Positions 8,241 through 17,630 are shown, counted from the first letter of the stretch. The stretch: 64,000 nucleotides of DNA from JAVVEZ01 sp032250895 (GCA_032250895.1 JAVVEZ010000005.1:1-64000); one strand, 5' to 3'. Notes: a model not told the origin generated them from the sequence alone. Made by a program: numbers and translations.

Positions 8241-9044
8241 TCAGGCTTTGACAACATTGCCAAAGGTGTTTCTGGCATAGGCCAGCCACAGAATCGCCAC
8301 GCCAAGAAGAATCATTGGAATGGACAGTTCCTGCCCTCGGGTGAGCCAGCCCAGTGCGACAAAATTGAGGTGGGCATCCGGCTGCCGGTAAAACTCCACG
8401 AAAAAACGAAAGCCACCATAGAGCAGGCTGAACAGGCCGGCGACCGCAAACACCGGCCGTGGCCGGGAGGAATACAGCCAGAGCACGATAAACAGCAGCA
8501 CGCCCTCCAGCGCAAACTGATACAACTGGGAGGGATGGCGTGGCAGCGGGCCGGCATTGGGAAAGACCATGCCCCAGGGCACCTCGGTCACGCGGCCCCA
8601 CAGTTCGGCACCGATGAAATTGCCGATGCGCCCGGCACCCAGGCCCACCGGCGCCAGCGGCGCAATGAAATCCAGCACCCGGAACACCGATTTCCCGGTG
8701 TGCCGGGCAAACAGCCAGATCGCAAAGATCACGCCCAGGAAGCCGCCATGAAAGGACATGCCACCCTGCCAGACATACAACAGCGACAGGGGTTCTGCCA
8801 GAAAACGCTCAAAGCCATAGAACAGCACATAACCCATGCGCCCGCCCAGCACGGCCCCCATGGCACCGTAAAACACGACATCCGCCACCTGCTGATCGTT
8901 CCAGCCGGATCTGGGCAGGGCCGCCCGTTTCCGGGCCAGCAGCCAGGCTCCGGCAAAACCCACCAGGTACATGATGCCGTACCAGTGCACCTGGACCGGA
9001 CCCAGGGAAAAGGCTATGGGATCGATATCAGGATATTGCAGCAT
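8241..9044 (-). CDS. lgt: Prolipoprotein diacylglyceryl transferase
   Basis: Inner-membrane enzyme that transfers diacylglyceryl from phosphatidylglycerol to the lipobox cysteine of prolipoproteins. The 267-aa protein has about seven hydrophobic segments. It carries the Lgt signature GAGRIGNFIGAELWGR, the conserved HGGFLG segment near residue 100 (MSFHGGFLGV), and the family-typical early WYGIMYLVGF. It lies between ptsP and thyA in the conserved gammaproteobacterial order. At least one client, the FbpA-type lipoprotein at 14155-15216, is encoded in this window. Confidence 0.96.
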   Translation of the reverse strand: MLQYPDIDPIAFSLGPVQVHWYGIMYLVGFAGAWLLARKRAALPRSGWNDQQVADVVFYGAMGAVLGGRMGYVLFYGFERFLAEPLSLLYVWQGGMSFHGGFLGVIFAIWLFARHTGKSVFRVLDFIAPLAPVGLGAGRIGNFIGAELWGRVTEVPWGMVFPNAGPLPRHPSQLYQFALEGVLLFIVLWLYSSRPRPVFAVAGLFSLLYGGFRFFVEFYRQPDAHLNFVALGWLTRGQELSIPMILLGVAILWLAYARNTFGNVVKA

Positions 9045-9090
9045 GCAGGCAGTCCATGGAAAAAATTCAGAGCAAAGTATAGCAGGAGAG

Positions 9091-9108
9091 AACGGGAGGT
9101 TTCCCGTT
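9091..9108. other. Stem-loop in the ptsP-lgt gap
   Basis: AACGGGA (9091-9097) and TCCCGTT (9102-9108) form a 7-bp stem with a short loop. A T-run follows only when read on the plus strand, whereas both flanking genes are on the minus strand. So it is not a terminator for them and may be an internal mRNA structure. Confidence 0.4.
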
Positions 9109-9109
9109 T

Positions 9110-11377
9110 TTACCGGGCAGAGCGCAGCAACCTGTCGATGCCGGCATTGTAAAGTTCAAAATCCACGCAGGCCTTGATGGACTCGGAATCTTCCATCAGC
9201 AGCACCTTCGCCAGCAGTTCCTGAGCCTGGGGCAGCGTGACATTGCGAATCACGGCCTTCACCTTCAGCAGGGTGGTGGCATTCATCGAGAGAATGTCGA
9301 AGCCCATCGCCATCAGCAGCACCGCCGCCCCGGGATCACCGGCCATTTCCCCGCAGATGCTGACCCGCTTGCCCTCGTCATGCACCGCATCCACGATAAT
9401 TTTGAGCACTCTCAGCACCGAGGGATGCAGGCTGGAATACAAGGAGGACACCCGGGGATTGTTGCGATCCACGGCCAGCAGGTACTGAATCAGGTCATTG
9501 CTGCCCACGGAAATGAAATCCACCCGCTGGATGATCTCCCTGACCTGGTAGACGGCCGCCGGAATCTCGATCATGACACCGAGAGCCGGCTTGCTGACGT
9601 CCAGCCCTTCTTCCAGCAGCTCCCGATAGGCACGATTGATCAGCCGCAGGGCATGGTCGATCTCTGCCACGTTGCTGACCATGGGCAGCATGATCTGAAG
9701 ATTGTCCAGACCGACACTGGCCTTGATCATGGCCCGCACCTGGCCAATGAAAAGTTCCGGGTGATCCAGACTGACGCGAATGCCGCGCCAGCCCAGGAAG
9801 GGGTTTTCTTCCTTGATGGGAAAATAGGGCAGGGGTTTGTCGCCACCGATGTCCAGGGTGCGCATGGTCACCAGCTTGGGATGAAAGGCGGCCAGCTGTT
9901 CCCGGTAAATTTCCGTCTGTTCTCTTTCGGTGGGAAAGCGGTCGCGCAACAGAAAGGGCACTTCGGTGCGAAACAGACCGATGCCCTCGGCGCCCCGCTC
10001 CCGCGAGCGCAGCACGTCCGTCATCAGGCCGGTATTGACCCAAAGCTCGATGCGATGATGGTCCACGGTTTCGCAGGGCAGATCCTTGATGGATTCCAGG
10101 CCCTCGGTCAGCAGCACCTCTTCCTGAACGATCTGTTGATAGCGCTCCCTGAGCTCGTCGGACGGGTTGCTGTAAACCCGGCCGCTGTAACCATCGATGA
10201 TCACCTCCTTGCCATCGAGATCGGCAAAGGGCAGGTCCACCACGCCCATCACGGCGGGCAGGCCCATGGCACGGGCAAGTATCGCCACATGGGCATGGGC
10301 GGAGCCTTTGGCGGAGATCACGCCTGCCAGTTTCTCCTTGGGCACTTCCGCCAGCATCGCCGCCGACAGCTCCTCGCTCACCAGAATGCAGCGATCGGGG
10401 TAGATCTTTTCCTTCTGCTGCTTGTCCTGCAGGTAGAACAGGACCCGGCCGCACAAGTCCTTGATGTCCGTGGCCCGCTCCCGCAGATAATCGTCGTCCA
10501 TCAGTTCCAGGTTGGTGACATGTTCCATGGCCACTCTGGCCAGTGCGCCCTGGGCCCAGTGTCCTTCCTCGATCCTGGCCACCACCTCTGAACCCAGCGC
10601 ATTGTCACTGAGCATATGCAGGTAGGCGTCAAAGAGTTCACGCTCTTCCGGCCGCAACTGGCCCTTGATCTTCATCTTGAGCTCACTGATGTCGATGCGC
10701 ACGGCCTCAAGACATCCCTTGAAGAATTTGATCTCCGCCTTGGTATCCTGGCAGCGCCGGGTAGGCACGGCAGACAGATCGGCCGGTGGAAATACCGTCA
10801 CCGCCACGGCAATCGCGACCCCTGGCGCTCCCGGAACCCCACTGAAGCTGGCATCGACGGTGCGGGTGCCGGAAGGGCCGAGGCCACTCAGTGCACCCCT
10901 GGCCTCGGCATTGGCAATCACACCCGCCAGCTGGGCCGACAGCGTAATCAGGAAGGCTTCTTCACCGGCGTCGAAAATACGCCGTTCGTCCTGCTGCACC
11001 ACCAGAACCCCGAGTACCTGGCGGTGATGGATGATGGGCACGCCCAAGAAGGATTCAAAGGCTTCTTCGCCGGTTTCGGGCAGATAGAGATAGCTGGGAT
11101 GAGAGCGGGCATCATCCAGGTTGAGCGGTTCGGCACGCTGGGCCACCAGGCCCACCAACCCCTCTTCCAGGGCCAGACTGACCCGGCCCACTGCGGCCGG
11201 GTCAAGGCCATTGGTGGCCATCAGCACATAGCGGCCGAGCTGGCGATCCAGCAGGTAGACGGAGCAGACCTTGGTGTTCATGGCCCGCTTGACCCGGCGC
11301 ACGATGATATTCAGTGTAGCCTGGAGGTCTCTGGCCCCGTTGACTTCCTGAATGATATTACGAAGGATATCCAGCAT
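9110..11377 (-). CDS. ptsP: PEP-protein phosphotransferase of the nitrogen PTS (EI-Ntr)
   Basis: Cytoplasmic first enzyme of the nitrogen-related phosphotransferase chain: it autophosphorylates with PEP and passes phosphate to NPr. Domain order: N-terminal GAF sensor (about residues 1-165, LDIL...QLAGVIANAEARG), enzyme I N-terminal and swivelling domain with the phospho-His loop (SAKGSAHAHVAILARAMGLP), and the PEP-binding TIM barrel (IGLFRTEVPFL, TMRTLDIGGDKPLPYF, FISVGSNDLIQY, and SICGEMAGDPGA with the catalytic Cys). The GAF domain separates it from sugar-PTS PtsI. Length 755 aa is normal. It sits 25 bases downstream of rppH, as in E. coli and Pseudomonas. Confidence 0.96.
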   Translation of the reverse strand: MLDILRNIIQEVNGARDLQATLNIIVRRVKRAMNTKVCSVYLLDRQLGRYVLMATNGLDPAAVGRVSLALEEGLVGLVAQRAEPLNLDDARSHPSYLYLPETGEEAFESFLGVPIIHHRQVLGVLVVQQDERRIFDAGEEAFLITLSAQLAGVIANAEARGALSGLGPSGTRTVDASFSGVPGAPGVAIAVAVTVFPPADLSAVPTRRCQDTKAEIKFFKGCLEAVRIDISELKMKIKGQLRPEERELFDAYLHMLSDNALGSEVVARIEEGHWAQGALARVAMEHVTNLELMDDDYLRERATDIKDLCGRVLFYLQDKQQKEKIYPDRCILVSEELSAAMLAEVPKEKLAGVISAKGSAHAHVAILARAMGLPAVMGVVDLPFADLDGKEVIIDGYSGRVYSNPSDELRERYQQIVQEEVLLTEGLESIKDLPCETVDHHRIELWVNTGLMTDVLRSRERGAEGIGLFRTEVPFLLRDRFPTEREQTEIYREQLAAFHPKLVTMRTLDIGGDKPLPYFPIKEENPFLGWRGIRVSLDHPELFIGQVRAMIKASVGLDNLQIMLPMVSNVAEIDHALRLINRAYRELLEEGLDVSKPALGVMIEIPAAVYQVREIIQRVDFISVGSNDLIQYLLAVDRNNPRVSSLYSSLHPSVLRVLKIIVDAVHDEGKRVSICGEMAGDPGAAVLLMAMGFDILSMNATTLLKVKAVIRNVTLPQAQELLAKVLLMEDSESIKACVDFELYNAGIDRLLRSAR

Positions 11378-11402
11378 ATGAGGCTTTGCCCAGGGGGATT
11401 AA

Positions 11403-11894
11403 TCAGGCTTTGACTTGCAAAGCCCGGTTCAACGGCACAATCAGTTCTTCCAGCGCCTTTTTGTACACATTGCGTTTGAACGCAATCACCTGGTTCAACG
11501 GATACCAGTAACTCACCCAGCGCCAGTCATCAAACTCCGGCCTGCCGCCACTGTCCAGTGTTATCCGCTCACTGCCGGCCAGCAGTCTGAGCAGGTACCA
11601 CTTTTGTTTCTGGCCGATGCAGACCGGACTGGAATGCTGACGGACCAGATGCCCGGGCAGGCGATAACGCAGCCAGCCCCGGGTACTGGCAATGATCTCC
11701 ACGTCCTGCGGGTCGAGACCCACCTCTTCGTTCAGTTCGCGCAACATCGCATCGTCGGCGGATTCCTTGCGTTGAACACCGCCCTGGGGAAACTGCCAGG
11801 CCTCCTGCCCCACCCGTTTGGCCCACAGTACACGCCCTTGCTCATTGAAGATAATAATGCCGACGTTCGGCCTGAACCCATCCGTATCTATCAC
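11403..11894 (-). CDS. rppH: RNA pyrophosphohydrolase (Nudix)
   Basis: Removes pyrophosphate from 5'-triphosphorylated mRNA, triggering RNase E decay. 163 aa, essentially all Nudix domain. The Nudix box is intact: GGVQRKESADDAMLRELNEE with VGL. The family N terminus IDTDGFRPNVGIIIFNEQGR and the WRWVSYWYPL segment match RppH rather than other Nudix hydrolases. It is the first gene of the rppH-ptsP-lgt-thyA-folA run. Confidence 0.96.
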   Translation of the reverse strand: MIDTDGFRPNVGIIIFNEQGRVLWAKRVGQEAWQFPQGGVQRKESADDAMLRELNEEVGLDPQDVEIIASTRGWLRYRLPGHLVRQHSSPVCIGQKQKWYLLRLLAGSERITLDSGGRPEFDDWRWVSYWYPLNQVIAFKRNVYKKALEELIVPLNRALQVKA

Positions 11895-11917
11895 AATCTG
11901 ACGCCACCGTATTCAAT

Positions 11918-12298
11918 CTAAAGGGAACTCTGGTAGTCCCCGGCGTTCAACAGCGCCTCGAGTTCGGACTGCTGACTCGGGCGCAGCTTGAACAGCCAGC
12001 CACCCTCATAAGGCTCAGAATTGATATTTTCCGGCGTTGCCACCAGCGCGTCGTTGACCGCCACGACCTCGCCCGAAACCGGCGCGTTGATATCCGACGC
12101 GGTCTTCACGGATTCCACGACACTGACGGGCTGTCCGGCATTTACCTGGGTTCCCACGACCGGCAATTCAACATAGACCACATCGCCGAGCTCGCTCTGC
12201 GCAAAGTCGGTGATGCCCACGGTGGCCAAGCCATCAGGGCCCATCTTCAGCCACTCATGGCTGGCCGCATAATACAAATCTTCTGGAATATTGCTCAC
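11918..12298 (-). CDS. gcvH: Glycine cleavage system H protein
   Basis: Lipoyl carrier that shuttles the aminomethyl group among the P, T and L proteins of glycine cleavage. 126 aa with the lipoylation site Lys65 in VESVKTASDINAPVSG and the family start YYAASHEWLK. No gcvT or gcvP lies nearby in this window, so gcvH is separate from the rest of the system here. It is on the same strand as rppH, 23 bases upstream of it. Confidence 0.97.
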   Translation of the reverse strand: MSNIPEDLYYAASHEWLKMGPDGLATVGITDFAQSELGDVVYVELPVVGTQVNAGQPVSVVESVKTASDINAPVSGEVVAVNDALVATPENINSEPYEGGWLFKLRPSQQSELEALLNAGDYQSSL

Positions 12299-12417
12299 TT
12301 GTCTATCCTTTGGGGAAAATTCCGCCGCTGATTGATCTTCACTGCATCATATGGAAGACCCGGGCATCCTGCAAGACGGAATTCCTTTCGGCTGGAAATT
12401 GTCTTTCTGTCTCTGCC

Positions 12418-12480
12418 GGATTCCCGCCTGCACGGGACGAAAAAAGACATAGCCGTCATCCCTGCGCTGGCAGGGATGCA
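12418..12480. repeat. Two dispersed palindromic repeat copies upstream of gcvH
   Basis: A short inverted copy (GGATTCCCGCCTGCACGGGA, from 12418) and a second in the other orientation (CGTCATCCCTGCGCTGGCAG, from 12454) lie in the 197-base interval between the iron permease stop and the gcvH start. Nothing else recognisable is in this gap. Confidence 0.7.
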
Positions 12481-12495
12481 GAGGGCGCGGGGATG

Positions 12496-14154
12496 CTATT
12501 GGACGGGGCGGGCGCTTTTGATCAGCAACACCACTGGCAGCAGGCCCAGCACGACCAGGGTCAGGGCCGGCAGGGCCGCGCGTTCCCACTGGCCTTCGGC
12601 CGTCATCTGGTAAATACGTACAGCCAGGGTATCCCAACCGAAGGGGCGCAGGATCAGCGTGGCCGGCATCTCCTTCATCACATCGACAAACACGATGATC
12701 GCTGCCGTCAGCAAGCCGGGCCTGAGCATGGGCAGGTAGACCTCGCGCAGCAGGCGCCCCGGCCCGGCGCCCAGGCTCTTCGCCGCCTCGATGATGGCCG
12801 GCCTGATCCGCTCCAGCCCGGATTCCACCGGGGCAAAGGCAACGGCCAGAAAACGCGTGCAATACGCCACGATCAGCGCCAGCAGGCTGCCCACCAGCAA
12901 CGGCCGTACCATCATGCCCAAGCCGGTCTGCAGCGTGGCCACCAGGGTCTGGTCCAGCAGGGTAAAGCTCAGTATCAGGCCGACCGCCAGCACCGACCCC
13001 GGCAGGGCATAACCCAAGGTGGCAATACGGATGGCGCCGGCCAGCCAGCGTGCCTGCAAGCGGCCCGCAGGCAGTCGTTTCACAAAACCCAACAACAGGG
13101 CGATCAGCACCGCCACCACGGCCGTCACGGCCGCCAGACCGAGCGTATGGCCAAGAAAGCCCAGATAGCGCAGGTCCAGTTCGGCGCTCCCGCGCTTGAT
13201 GACCCAGAGCAGCAGTTGCCCCACCGGAATCCCGAAGGCCAGCAATAAAATGCCGGCACACAAGCCTGTCGCCCCCCAGGCCTGCCAAGCCTGCAAGCGA
13301 TAGCGCTGATGACTTCTGCGCCGTTCATCCTGGGTAAAACGGGCCTGGTCCCGGCCTTTTTTCTCCATGATCAGAGCCAGCGCGATGAAGAGCAGCAGCA
13401 GGGAGGCCAGCTGCGCCGCCACACTCAGGTTGAAGAGTCCATACCAGGCACTGTAGATGGCGGTGGTAAAGGTATCGTAATTGAATACCGACACCGCGCC
13501 GAAATCCGCCAGGGTTTCCATCAGCGCCAGCGCCGTACCGGCCACAGTGGCAGGCCGGGCAATGGGCAGCGCCACATGCAAAAAGGCCTGGCGGGCATTG
13601 AGTCCGAGAATCCGGCCGGCATCCATCATGCTTCTGCCCTGGGCCAGAAAGGCTGCCCGCGCCAGCAGGTAGACATAGGGGTAGAGCACGAGCGTCAGCA
13701 CGACGGTCACCGCCAATGCCCCCTGCATATCGGGAAAGCCCAGTCCCGGGCCGAACCAGCGGCGAAACGCTGTTTGCAGGGGACCGGCATAATTGGTCAG
13801 GCCCAGAAACACGAAGGCCATCACATAGGCGGGTATTGCCAGCGGCAGCATCAGTGCCCAATCGAACAGACGCCGGCCGGGAAAGTCACAGAGCGAGGTC
13901 AGCCAGGCCAGCGAGACCCCGAGTACGGTTACGCCGGTGCCCACGCCCAGCATGAGGATCAGGGTATTGAGGAGCAGACGGTCGAGCTTGGTCGCCAGCA
14001 AATGCTGCCAGACGTCCAGCTCGCCTTGCCTGCCGATAGTGAACCATTCCAGGAAGATCATCAGCACCGGCAGCAGCACGATGGCCGCCACCAGAAAACT
14101 GGCAAGCCGCCAAAAAAGCGTGTTGCCCCCGGGAAAGGCTCCCTGGCTCAGCAT
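12496..14154 (-). CDS. Fe(3+) ABC transporter permease (FbpB/HitB type)
   Basis: 552-aa inner-membrane protein made of two tandem binding-protein-dependent permease domains, each with about six hydrophobic segments. EAA-type loops that dock the ATPase are visible near MMDAGRILGLNARQAFLHVALP and IIEAAKSLGAGPGRLLREVYLP. Fused duplicated permeases of this length are characteristic of ferric-iron transporters. The stop of the upstream binding-protein gene abuts its start (1-base spacing), so the two are one operon. No ATPase gene follows: the next gene downstream is separated by repeats and belongs to gcvH on the same strand. Confidence 0.9.
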   Translation of the reverse strand: MLSQGAFPGGNTLFWRLASFLVAAIVLLPVLMIFLEWFTIGRQGELDVWQHLLATKLDRLLLNTLILMLGVGTGVTVLGVSLAWLTSLCDFPGRRLFDWALMLPLAIPAYVMAFVFLGLTNYAGPLQTAFRRWFGPGLGFPDMQGALAVTVVLTLVLYPYVYLLARAAFLAQGRSMMDAGRILGLNARQAFLHVALPIARPATVAGTALALMETLADFGAVSVFNYDTFTTAIYSAWYGLFNLSVAAQLASLLLLFIALALIMEKKGRDQARFTQDERRRSHQRYRLQAWQAWGATGLCAGILLLAFGIPVGQLLLWVIKRGSAELDLRYLGFLGHTLGLAAVTAVVAVLIALLLGFVKRLPAGRLQARWLAGAIRIATLGYALPGSVLAVGLILSFTLLDQTLVATLQTGLGMMVRPLLVGSLLALIVAYCTRFLAVAFAPVESGLERIRPAIIEAAKSLGAGPGRLLREVYLPMLRPGLLTAAIIVFVDVMKEMPATLILRPFGWDTLAVRIYQMTAEGQWERAALPALTLVVLGLLPVVLLIKSARPVQ

Positions 14155-15216
14155 TTACCGGTAGTCGGCGCGGTCCATCAACTTGACTGCTTCGGTCTGC
14201 AAGCGACCGGCCGCCTCCACATTGATGGTGTCGTGACGGAATTCTCCCCAGCCTGCCACCAGTGCCGTGGCGGGCACCGCAGGATTGGCGGGATATTCCA
14301 GGTTCAGTTCGGAAAACATTTCCTGGGGTTCCCGGGTGGACAGCCATTCCAGCAAACGGGTGGCCCCGGCGACATTCCTGGCGTGGGCCGTCAGCCCGGC
14401 GCCGGAGATATTGACATGCACGCCGCTGCCCGCCTGGTTGGCCCAGAACAGGGCCACCGGTATATCCGGGTTTTCCTGCTGCAACTGTCCGAGGTAGTAA
14501 GTATTGACTATGCCTACATCGCACTGGCCGGCGGCAATCGCTTCCAGCAACAGGCTGTCGCTGCTGAACACCGGTGCGGCCAGGTTGGCGACCCAGCCCT
14601 TCACCACCGCTTCCGTCCTGGCGGCGCCAAGGCGTTCGATCATCGTGGCCACCAGCGACATGTTGTAGACTTTCTTGGACGTGCGCAGGCACAGGCGGCC
14701 CTGCCACTGCGGCTCGGCCAGCGCTTCATAGCTTGACAGCCGGGCCGGATCGACCCGTGCCGTGGAATAGGCAATGGTTCTGGCCCGCACCGAAAATCCG
14801 AACCAGCGCCCCTCGGGATCACGCAGATGTGCCGGAATGTTGTTCTCCAGCACCTCGGAATGCAATGCCTGCAGCAGACCCCGGTTCGCCGCCGTCCACA
14901 GGTTCCCCGCATCCACCGTATACAGGATATCCGCCAGGGTCGCCGAACCTTCCGCCTGCAAGCGGGCCAGCAGAGGGCCTTCCTCGCCGGTCTGGGTCTG
15001 CACCTCGATGCCGGTCTCGGCAGTAAACTGGTCGAACAGGGGCTTGATCAGATGTTCCTGGCGTGACGAATAAACGATTACCGGGGCCTGATTGGGCGCT
15101 GCGGCTACCGCAGCCTCACCGCTTTGTGATGGGGAGTCCGAGGGCCCGGAGCAGGCCACAGCCAGCAGCGGCAAGACCACAGAAAACCCGAATGAACGCC
15201 AGAACCGGAATGACAT
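14155..15216 (-). CDS. Fe(3+) ABC transporter substrate-binding lipoprotein (FbpA type)
   Basis: Periplasmic iron-binding component. The start at 15216 gives a short basic N terminus and a lipobox LLAVAC with the lipidated Cys at about residue 22, so the protein is membrane-tethered. A frame extends 15 codons further upstream, but that would begin inside a Fur-box-like element, and an AGAGG ribosome site precedes the 15216 ATG. The family features VIVYSSRQEHLIKPLFDQF and the adjacent iron-ligand tyrosines (IVNTYYLGQL) are present. Expression is probably repressed by Fur with iron. Confidence 0.9.
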   Translation of the reverse strand: MSFRFWRSFGFSVVLPLLAVACSGPSDSPSQSGEAAVAAAPNQAPVIVYSSRQEHLIKPLFDQFTAETGIEVQTQTGEEGPLLARLQAEGSATLADILYTVDAGNLWTAANRGLLQALHSEVLENNIPAHLRDPEGRWFGFSVRARTIAYSTARVDPARLSSYEALAEPQWQGRLCLRTSKKVYNMSLVATMIERLGAARTEAVVKGWVANLAAPVFSSDSLLLEAIAAGQCDVGIVNTYYLGQLQQENPDIPVALFWANQAGSGVHVNISGAGLTAHARNVAGATRLLEWLSTREPQEMFSELNLEYPANPAVPATALVAGWGEFRHDTINVEAAGRLQTEAVKLMDRADYR

Positions 15217-15240
15217 GATAAACCTCTGTTGATACAAGTT

Positions 15241-15259
15241 GGTGATGATAATCATTACC
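15241..15259 (-). promoter_or_regulatory. Fur box
   Basis: The 19 bases here match the Fur consensus GATAATGATAATCATTATC at 16 positions. It lies about 25 bases upstream of the ferric-iron transporter start, where bound Fur would block transcription. Iron-replete repression of the downstream two-gene operon is the inference. Confidence 0.85.
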
Positions 15260-15336
15260 ATTTAAAATAGCAAATGTACTTTGAGGCTCTCGCATTGCTC
15301 ATTCCCGCGCCTCCTGCCGTCATTCCCGTATTCTTC

Positions 15337-15434
15337 CGTCATTCCCGCGCAGGCGGGAATCCAGCCCGTGCCTGCCCTGGACCCTGCCTGCGCAGGGGTG
15401 ACGAATATGATGCAGGGGTGACGGCCTGCGCAGG
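15337..15434. repeat. Cluster of dispersed palindromic repeats
   Basis: A copy at 15337-15364 identical over 28 bases to the one at 551-578 is followed by an inverted variant at 15378-15403 (CTGGACCCTGCCTGCGCAGG) and a partial one at 15411-15434. This fills the interval between the Fur-regulated promoter and the UbiH-family gene, and runs up to that gene's stop codon. Confidence 0.85.
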
Positions 15435-15435
15435 C

Positions 15436-16692
15436 TCAGTTTATACCCATGGCCTGGCGCATCAGGTGATTTTTGAGCAAGGGCAGTTTATCCACCCCGG
15501 ACAGGCCGGCATTGCGCAGCCAGCGCAGGTTCAGGTCCTCACTCTCAAACAGACGCTTGAAGCCCTCCATCAGCAGCATCATGCCCAGATTTCCACCCTT
15601 GCGGCGACGCTGGTAGCGGCTCAAAACCTGCAGGGAGGAAAAATCCTCACCCCGTTTGATGGCCTGCTGAACAACCCGGCTCAAGGCTGCCACATCCAGC
15701 AGGCCCATGTTCACGCCCTGGCCCGCCAGGGGATGGATGGTATGGGCGGCGTCGCCCACCAGGGCCAGGCCATCGCGGACATAGTCACGGGCATGCTGCT
15801 GCTGCAGGGCAAAACCGAAACGCTGCCGAACCTCCTGCACCCGGCCCAGCCTGCCTTCGAAAGCCCGCGTCAGCTCGGCCGCAAAGGCCTCCTCGTCCAG
15901 CGCCATCAGCCGACTCGCCAATGCCGGCACACAGGACCAGACAATGGAGCAATAATGCTGCTGTGCCGGGTCTTCGGCCCCAGGGTCCAGCAAGGGCAGG
16001 AAGGCCAGCGGTCCACTCGGCATGAAACGCTGCCAGGCCGTAAAACCATGGGGCCGTTCGACACGCACCGTACTGACAATGGCCTGATGGCCATAGTCCC
16101 AGGCCTTGACGGCAAACCCCGCCATCTTTCTGACCAGCGAATGGCCACCATCGGCCCCCACCAGCAAGCGCGTGTTCAGGCTCACGCCGGAATCCAGATC
16201 GAGGCGGTAGCGCAGGGGCGTCGCTGTCTGACGCGTCTCTGTCGTGGCCCGGGGCTCGCTGGCCGTCACCCGGCAAGGCCTCAGGATGCACAGGTTTTCC
16301 TGCATGGCCAGGCGCTGGTCGAGCGCGGCGCTGATGCGGCTGTTTTCCACGATATGGCCCAGCACCGGGGCATGAATATCGGCGGCCGTGAAGTGAATGG
16401 AGCCCGTGCCATCGGCATCCCAGACCCTCATGTCCTGATACGGGCAAGCCCCCCGGCCCGCGCTGTCGTCCCAGGCCCCCAGGGTCTGCAACAGCCGCTG
16501 ACTTGCCACTGTCAACGCACTGACACGGGGATCAAACTCGGGTCGGGACGGGTTCTTCGGCGCAGGCGATCCCTGCGGCTGCGCGTCCAGCAAGAGCAAT
16601 GACAGGCCGCTGTCGGCGAGGCTCGCCGCCAGACTCAGGCCAACGATGCCGCCGCCCACAATGGTGATATCAAAATCCTGCTGTGTTGTCAT
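15436..16692 (-). CDS. UbiH/UbiF/VisC-family FAD-dependent hydroxylase
   Basis: 418-aa flavoprotein monooxygenase of the ubiquinone-ring hydroxylase family, acting at the inner face of the membrane. N-terminal dinucleotide fold ITIVGGGIVGLSLAASL, the middle GADGGHSLVRKM motif, and the FAD ribityl motif LVGDAAHTIHPLAGQGVNMG are intact. The ring position it hydroxylates (UbiH, UbiF or UbiI type) cannot be decided by eye. It is divergent from rsmE. Its C terminus ends next to a repeat cluster. ubiK, coding for an accessory factor of the same pathway, is 1.5 kb away. Confidence 0.88.
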   Translation of the reverse strand: MTTQQDFDITIVGGGIVGLSLAASLADSGLSLLLLDAQPQGSPAPKNPSRPEFDPRVSALTVASQRLLQTLGAWDDSAGRGACPYQDMRVWDADGTGSIHFTAADIHAPVLGHIVENSRISAALDQRLAMQENLCILRPCRVTASEPRATTETRQTATPLRYRLDLDSGVSLNTRLLVGADGGHSLVRKMAGFAVKAWDYGHQAIVSTVRVERPHGFTAWQRFMPSGPLAFLPLLDPGAEDPAQQHYCSIVWSCVPALASRLMALDEEAFAAELTRAFEGRLGRVQEVRQRFGFALQQQHARDYVRDGLALVGDAAHTIHPLAGQGVNMGLLDVAALSRVVQQAIKRGEDFSSLQVLSRYQRRRKGGNLGMMLLMEGFKRLFESEDLNLRWLRNAGLSGVDKLPLLKNHLMRQAMGIN

Positions 16693-16886
16693 GGCTGCCT
16701 GTGGGTCGATTTTTCCTGTTCCTGTGTCCCTGTATGGGAACCCTGTATAAAGCGGTCCTGATCATAGCAGGACTGGCCGCACAGGCGCCATTCCCAAGAC
16801 TCTCCCGAATATCAAGCCACGCGCCGTGGCTGGCATTTGGCACCCGTCCCGGCTATGCTTCGGGCCTCAGCCGAGGTCTTCCATCC

Positions 16887-17630
16887 ATGCGCATATCCAG
16901 AATCTTTGTTGCCCTGCCACTGGCGCCGGGGGTGCTTGTGTCACTGCCCGCAAACACCTCCCATTATCTTGCCCATGTGCTCAGGCTGATGCCGGCAGAT
17001 CCGCTCATTCTGTTCAATGACGAGGGCCGGGAATTCTCCGCCAGCATTGCCGACATCAGCAAAAAGCAGGTGCGGGTGCAGATTCTGGAGGAAGGGCAGG
17101 CAGGCACCGAGTCTCCCCTGCACACCCATCTGGCGCTGGGAATTTCCAGGGGGGAGCGGATGGATTACGCAATCCAGAAAAGTACCGAACTCGGCGTCAG
17201 CGAAATCACGCCACTGTTTACTGAGCACGGCGAGGTGAAGCTCAGCAGCGAGCGCTCCGCCAAAAGGCAGGCCCACTGGCAGCAGATCGCCATCAGTGCC
17301 TGCGAACAAAGCGGCCGCGTCAGCGTGCCGGTCATTCATGCCCCGCTCGGCCTCGAACGCTGGCTGCCTGCGCTGAACGGGGGCACCCGGCTGCTGTTCC
17401 ATCACCACCAGGAACAAACCCTGCCAAAGGTCAGGCCTGCCGGCCCCATCATCTTGCTGATCGGGCCGGAAGGCGGGTTTTCGGCGGCTGAGCTGGCCCT
17501 GGCAAGGCAGGCGGATTTCGTCACGGTGAGGCTGGGCCCCCGGGTACTGAGAACCGAAACGGCGCCCGTGGTGGCGCTTTCAGTACTGCAATACCGGTGG
17601 GGGGATTTGTTCCCGTCTGCGCAGGAATGA
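16887..17630 (+). CDS. rsmE: 16S rRNA m3U1498 methyltransferase
   Basis: SPOUT-class methyltransferase that methylates N3 of U1498 in 16S rRNA. I start it at the ATG at 16887 (MRISRIFVALPL), giving 247 aa, the normal length. An upstream extension of 68 codons has no family similarity. An N-terminal PUA-like domain (VSLPANTSHYLAHVLRL) is followed by the SPOUT knot with ILLIGPEGGFSAAE and GPRVLRTETAPVVAL. The last codons and the stop lie in a degenerate member of the dispersed palindromic repeat. Confidence 0.95.
   Translation: MRISRIFVALPLAPGVLVSLPANTSHYLAHVLRLMPADPLILFNDEGREFSASIADISKKQVRVQILEEGQAGTESPLHTHLALGISRGERMDYAIQKSTELGVSEITPLFTEHGEVKLSSERSAKRQAHWQQIAISACEQSGRVSVPVIHAPLGLERWLPALNGGTRLLFHHHQEQTLPKVRPAGPIILLIGPEGGFSAAELALARQADFVTVRLGPRVLRTETAPVVALSVLQYRWGDLFPSAQE

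Noticed and set aside
9091..9108. Terminator for lgt or ptsP
   Set aside because: The T-run is on the strand opposite to both genes, so it cannot act as an intrinsic terminator for them.
16683..16886. 68-codon N-terminal extension of rsmE
   Set aside because: The extension has no similarity to the family, and the ATG at 16887 gives a normal RsmE start.
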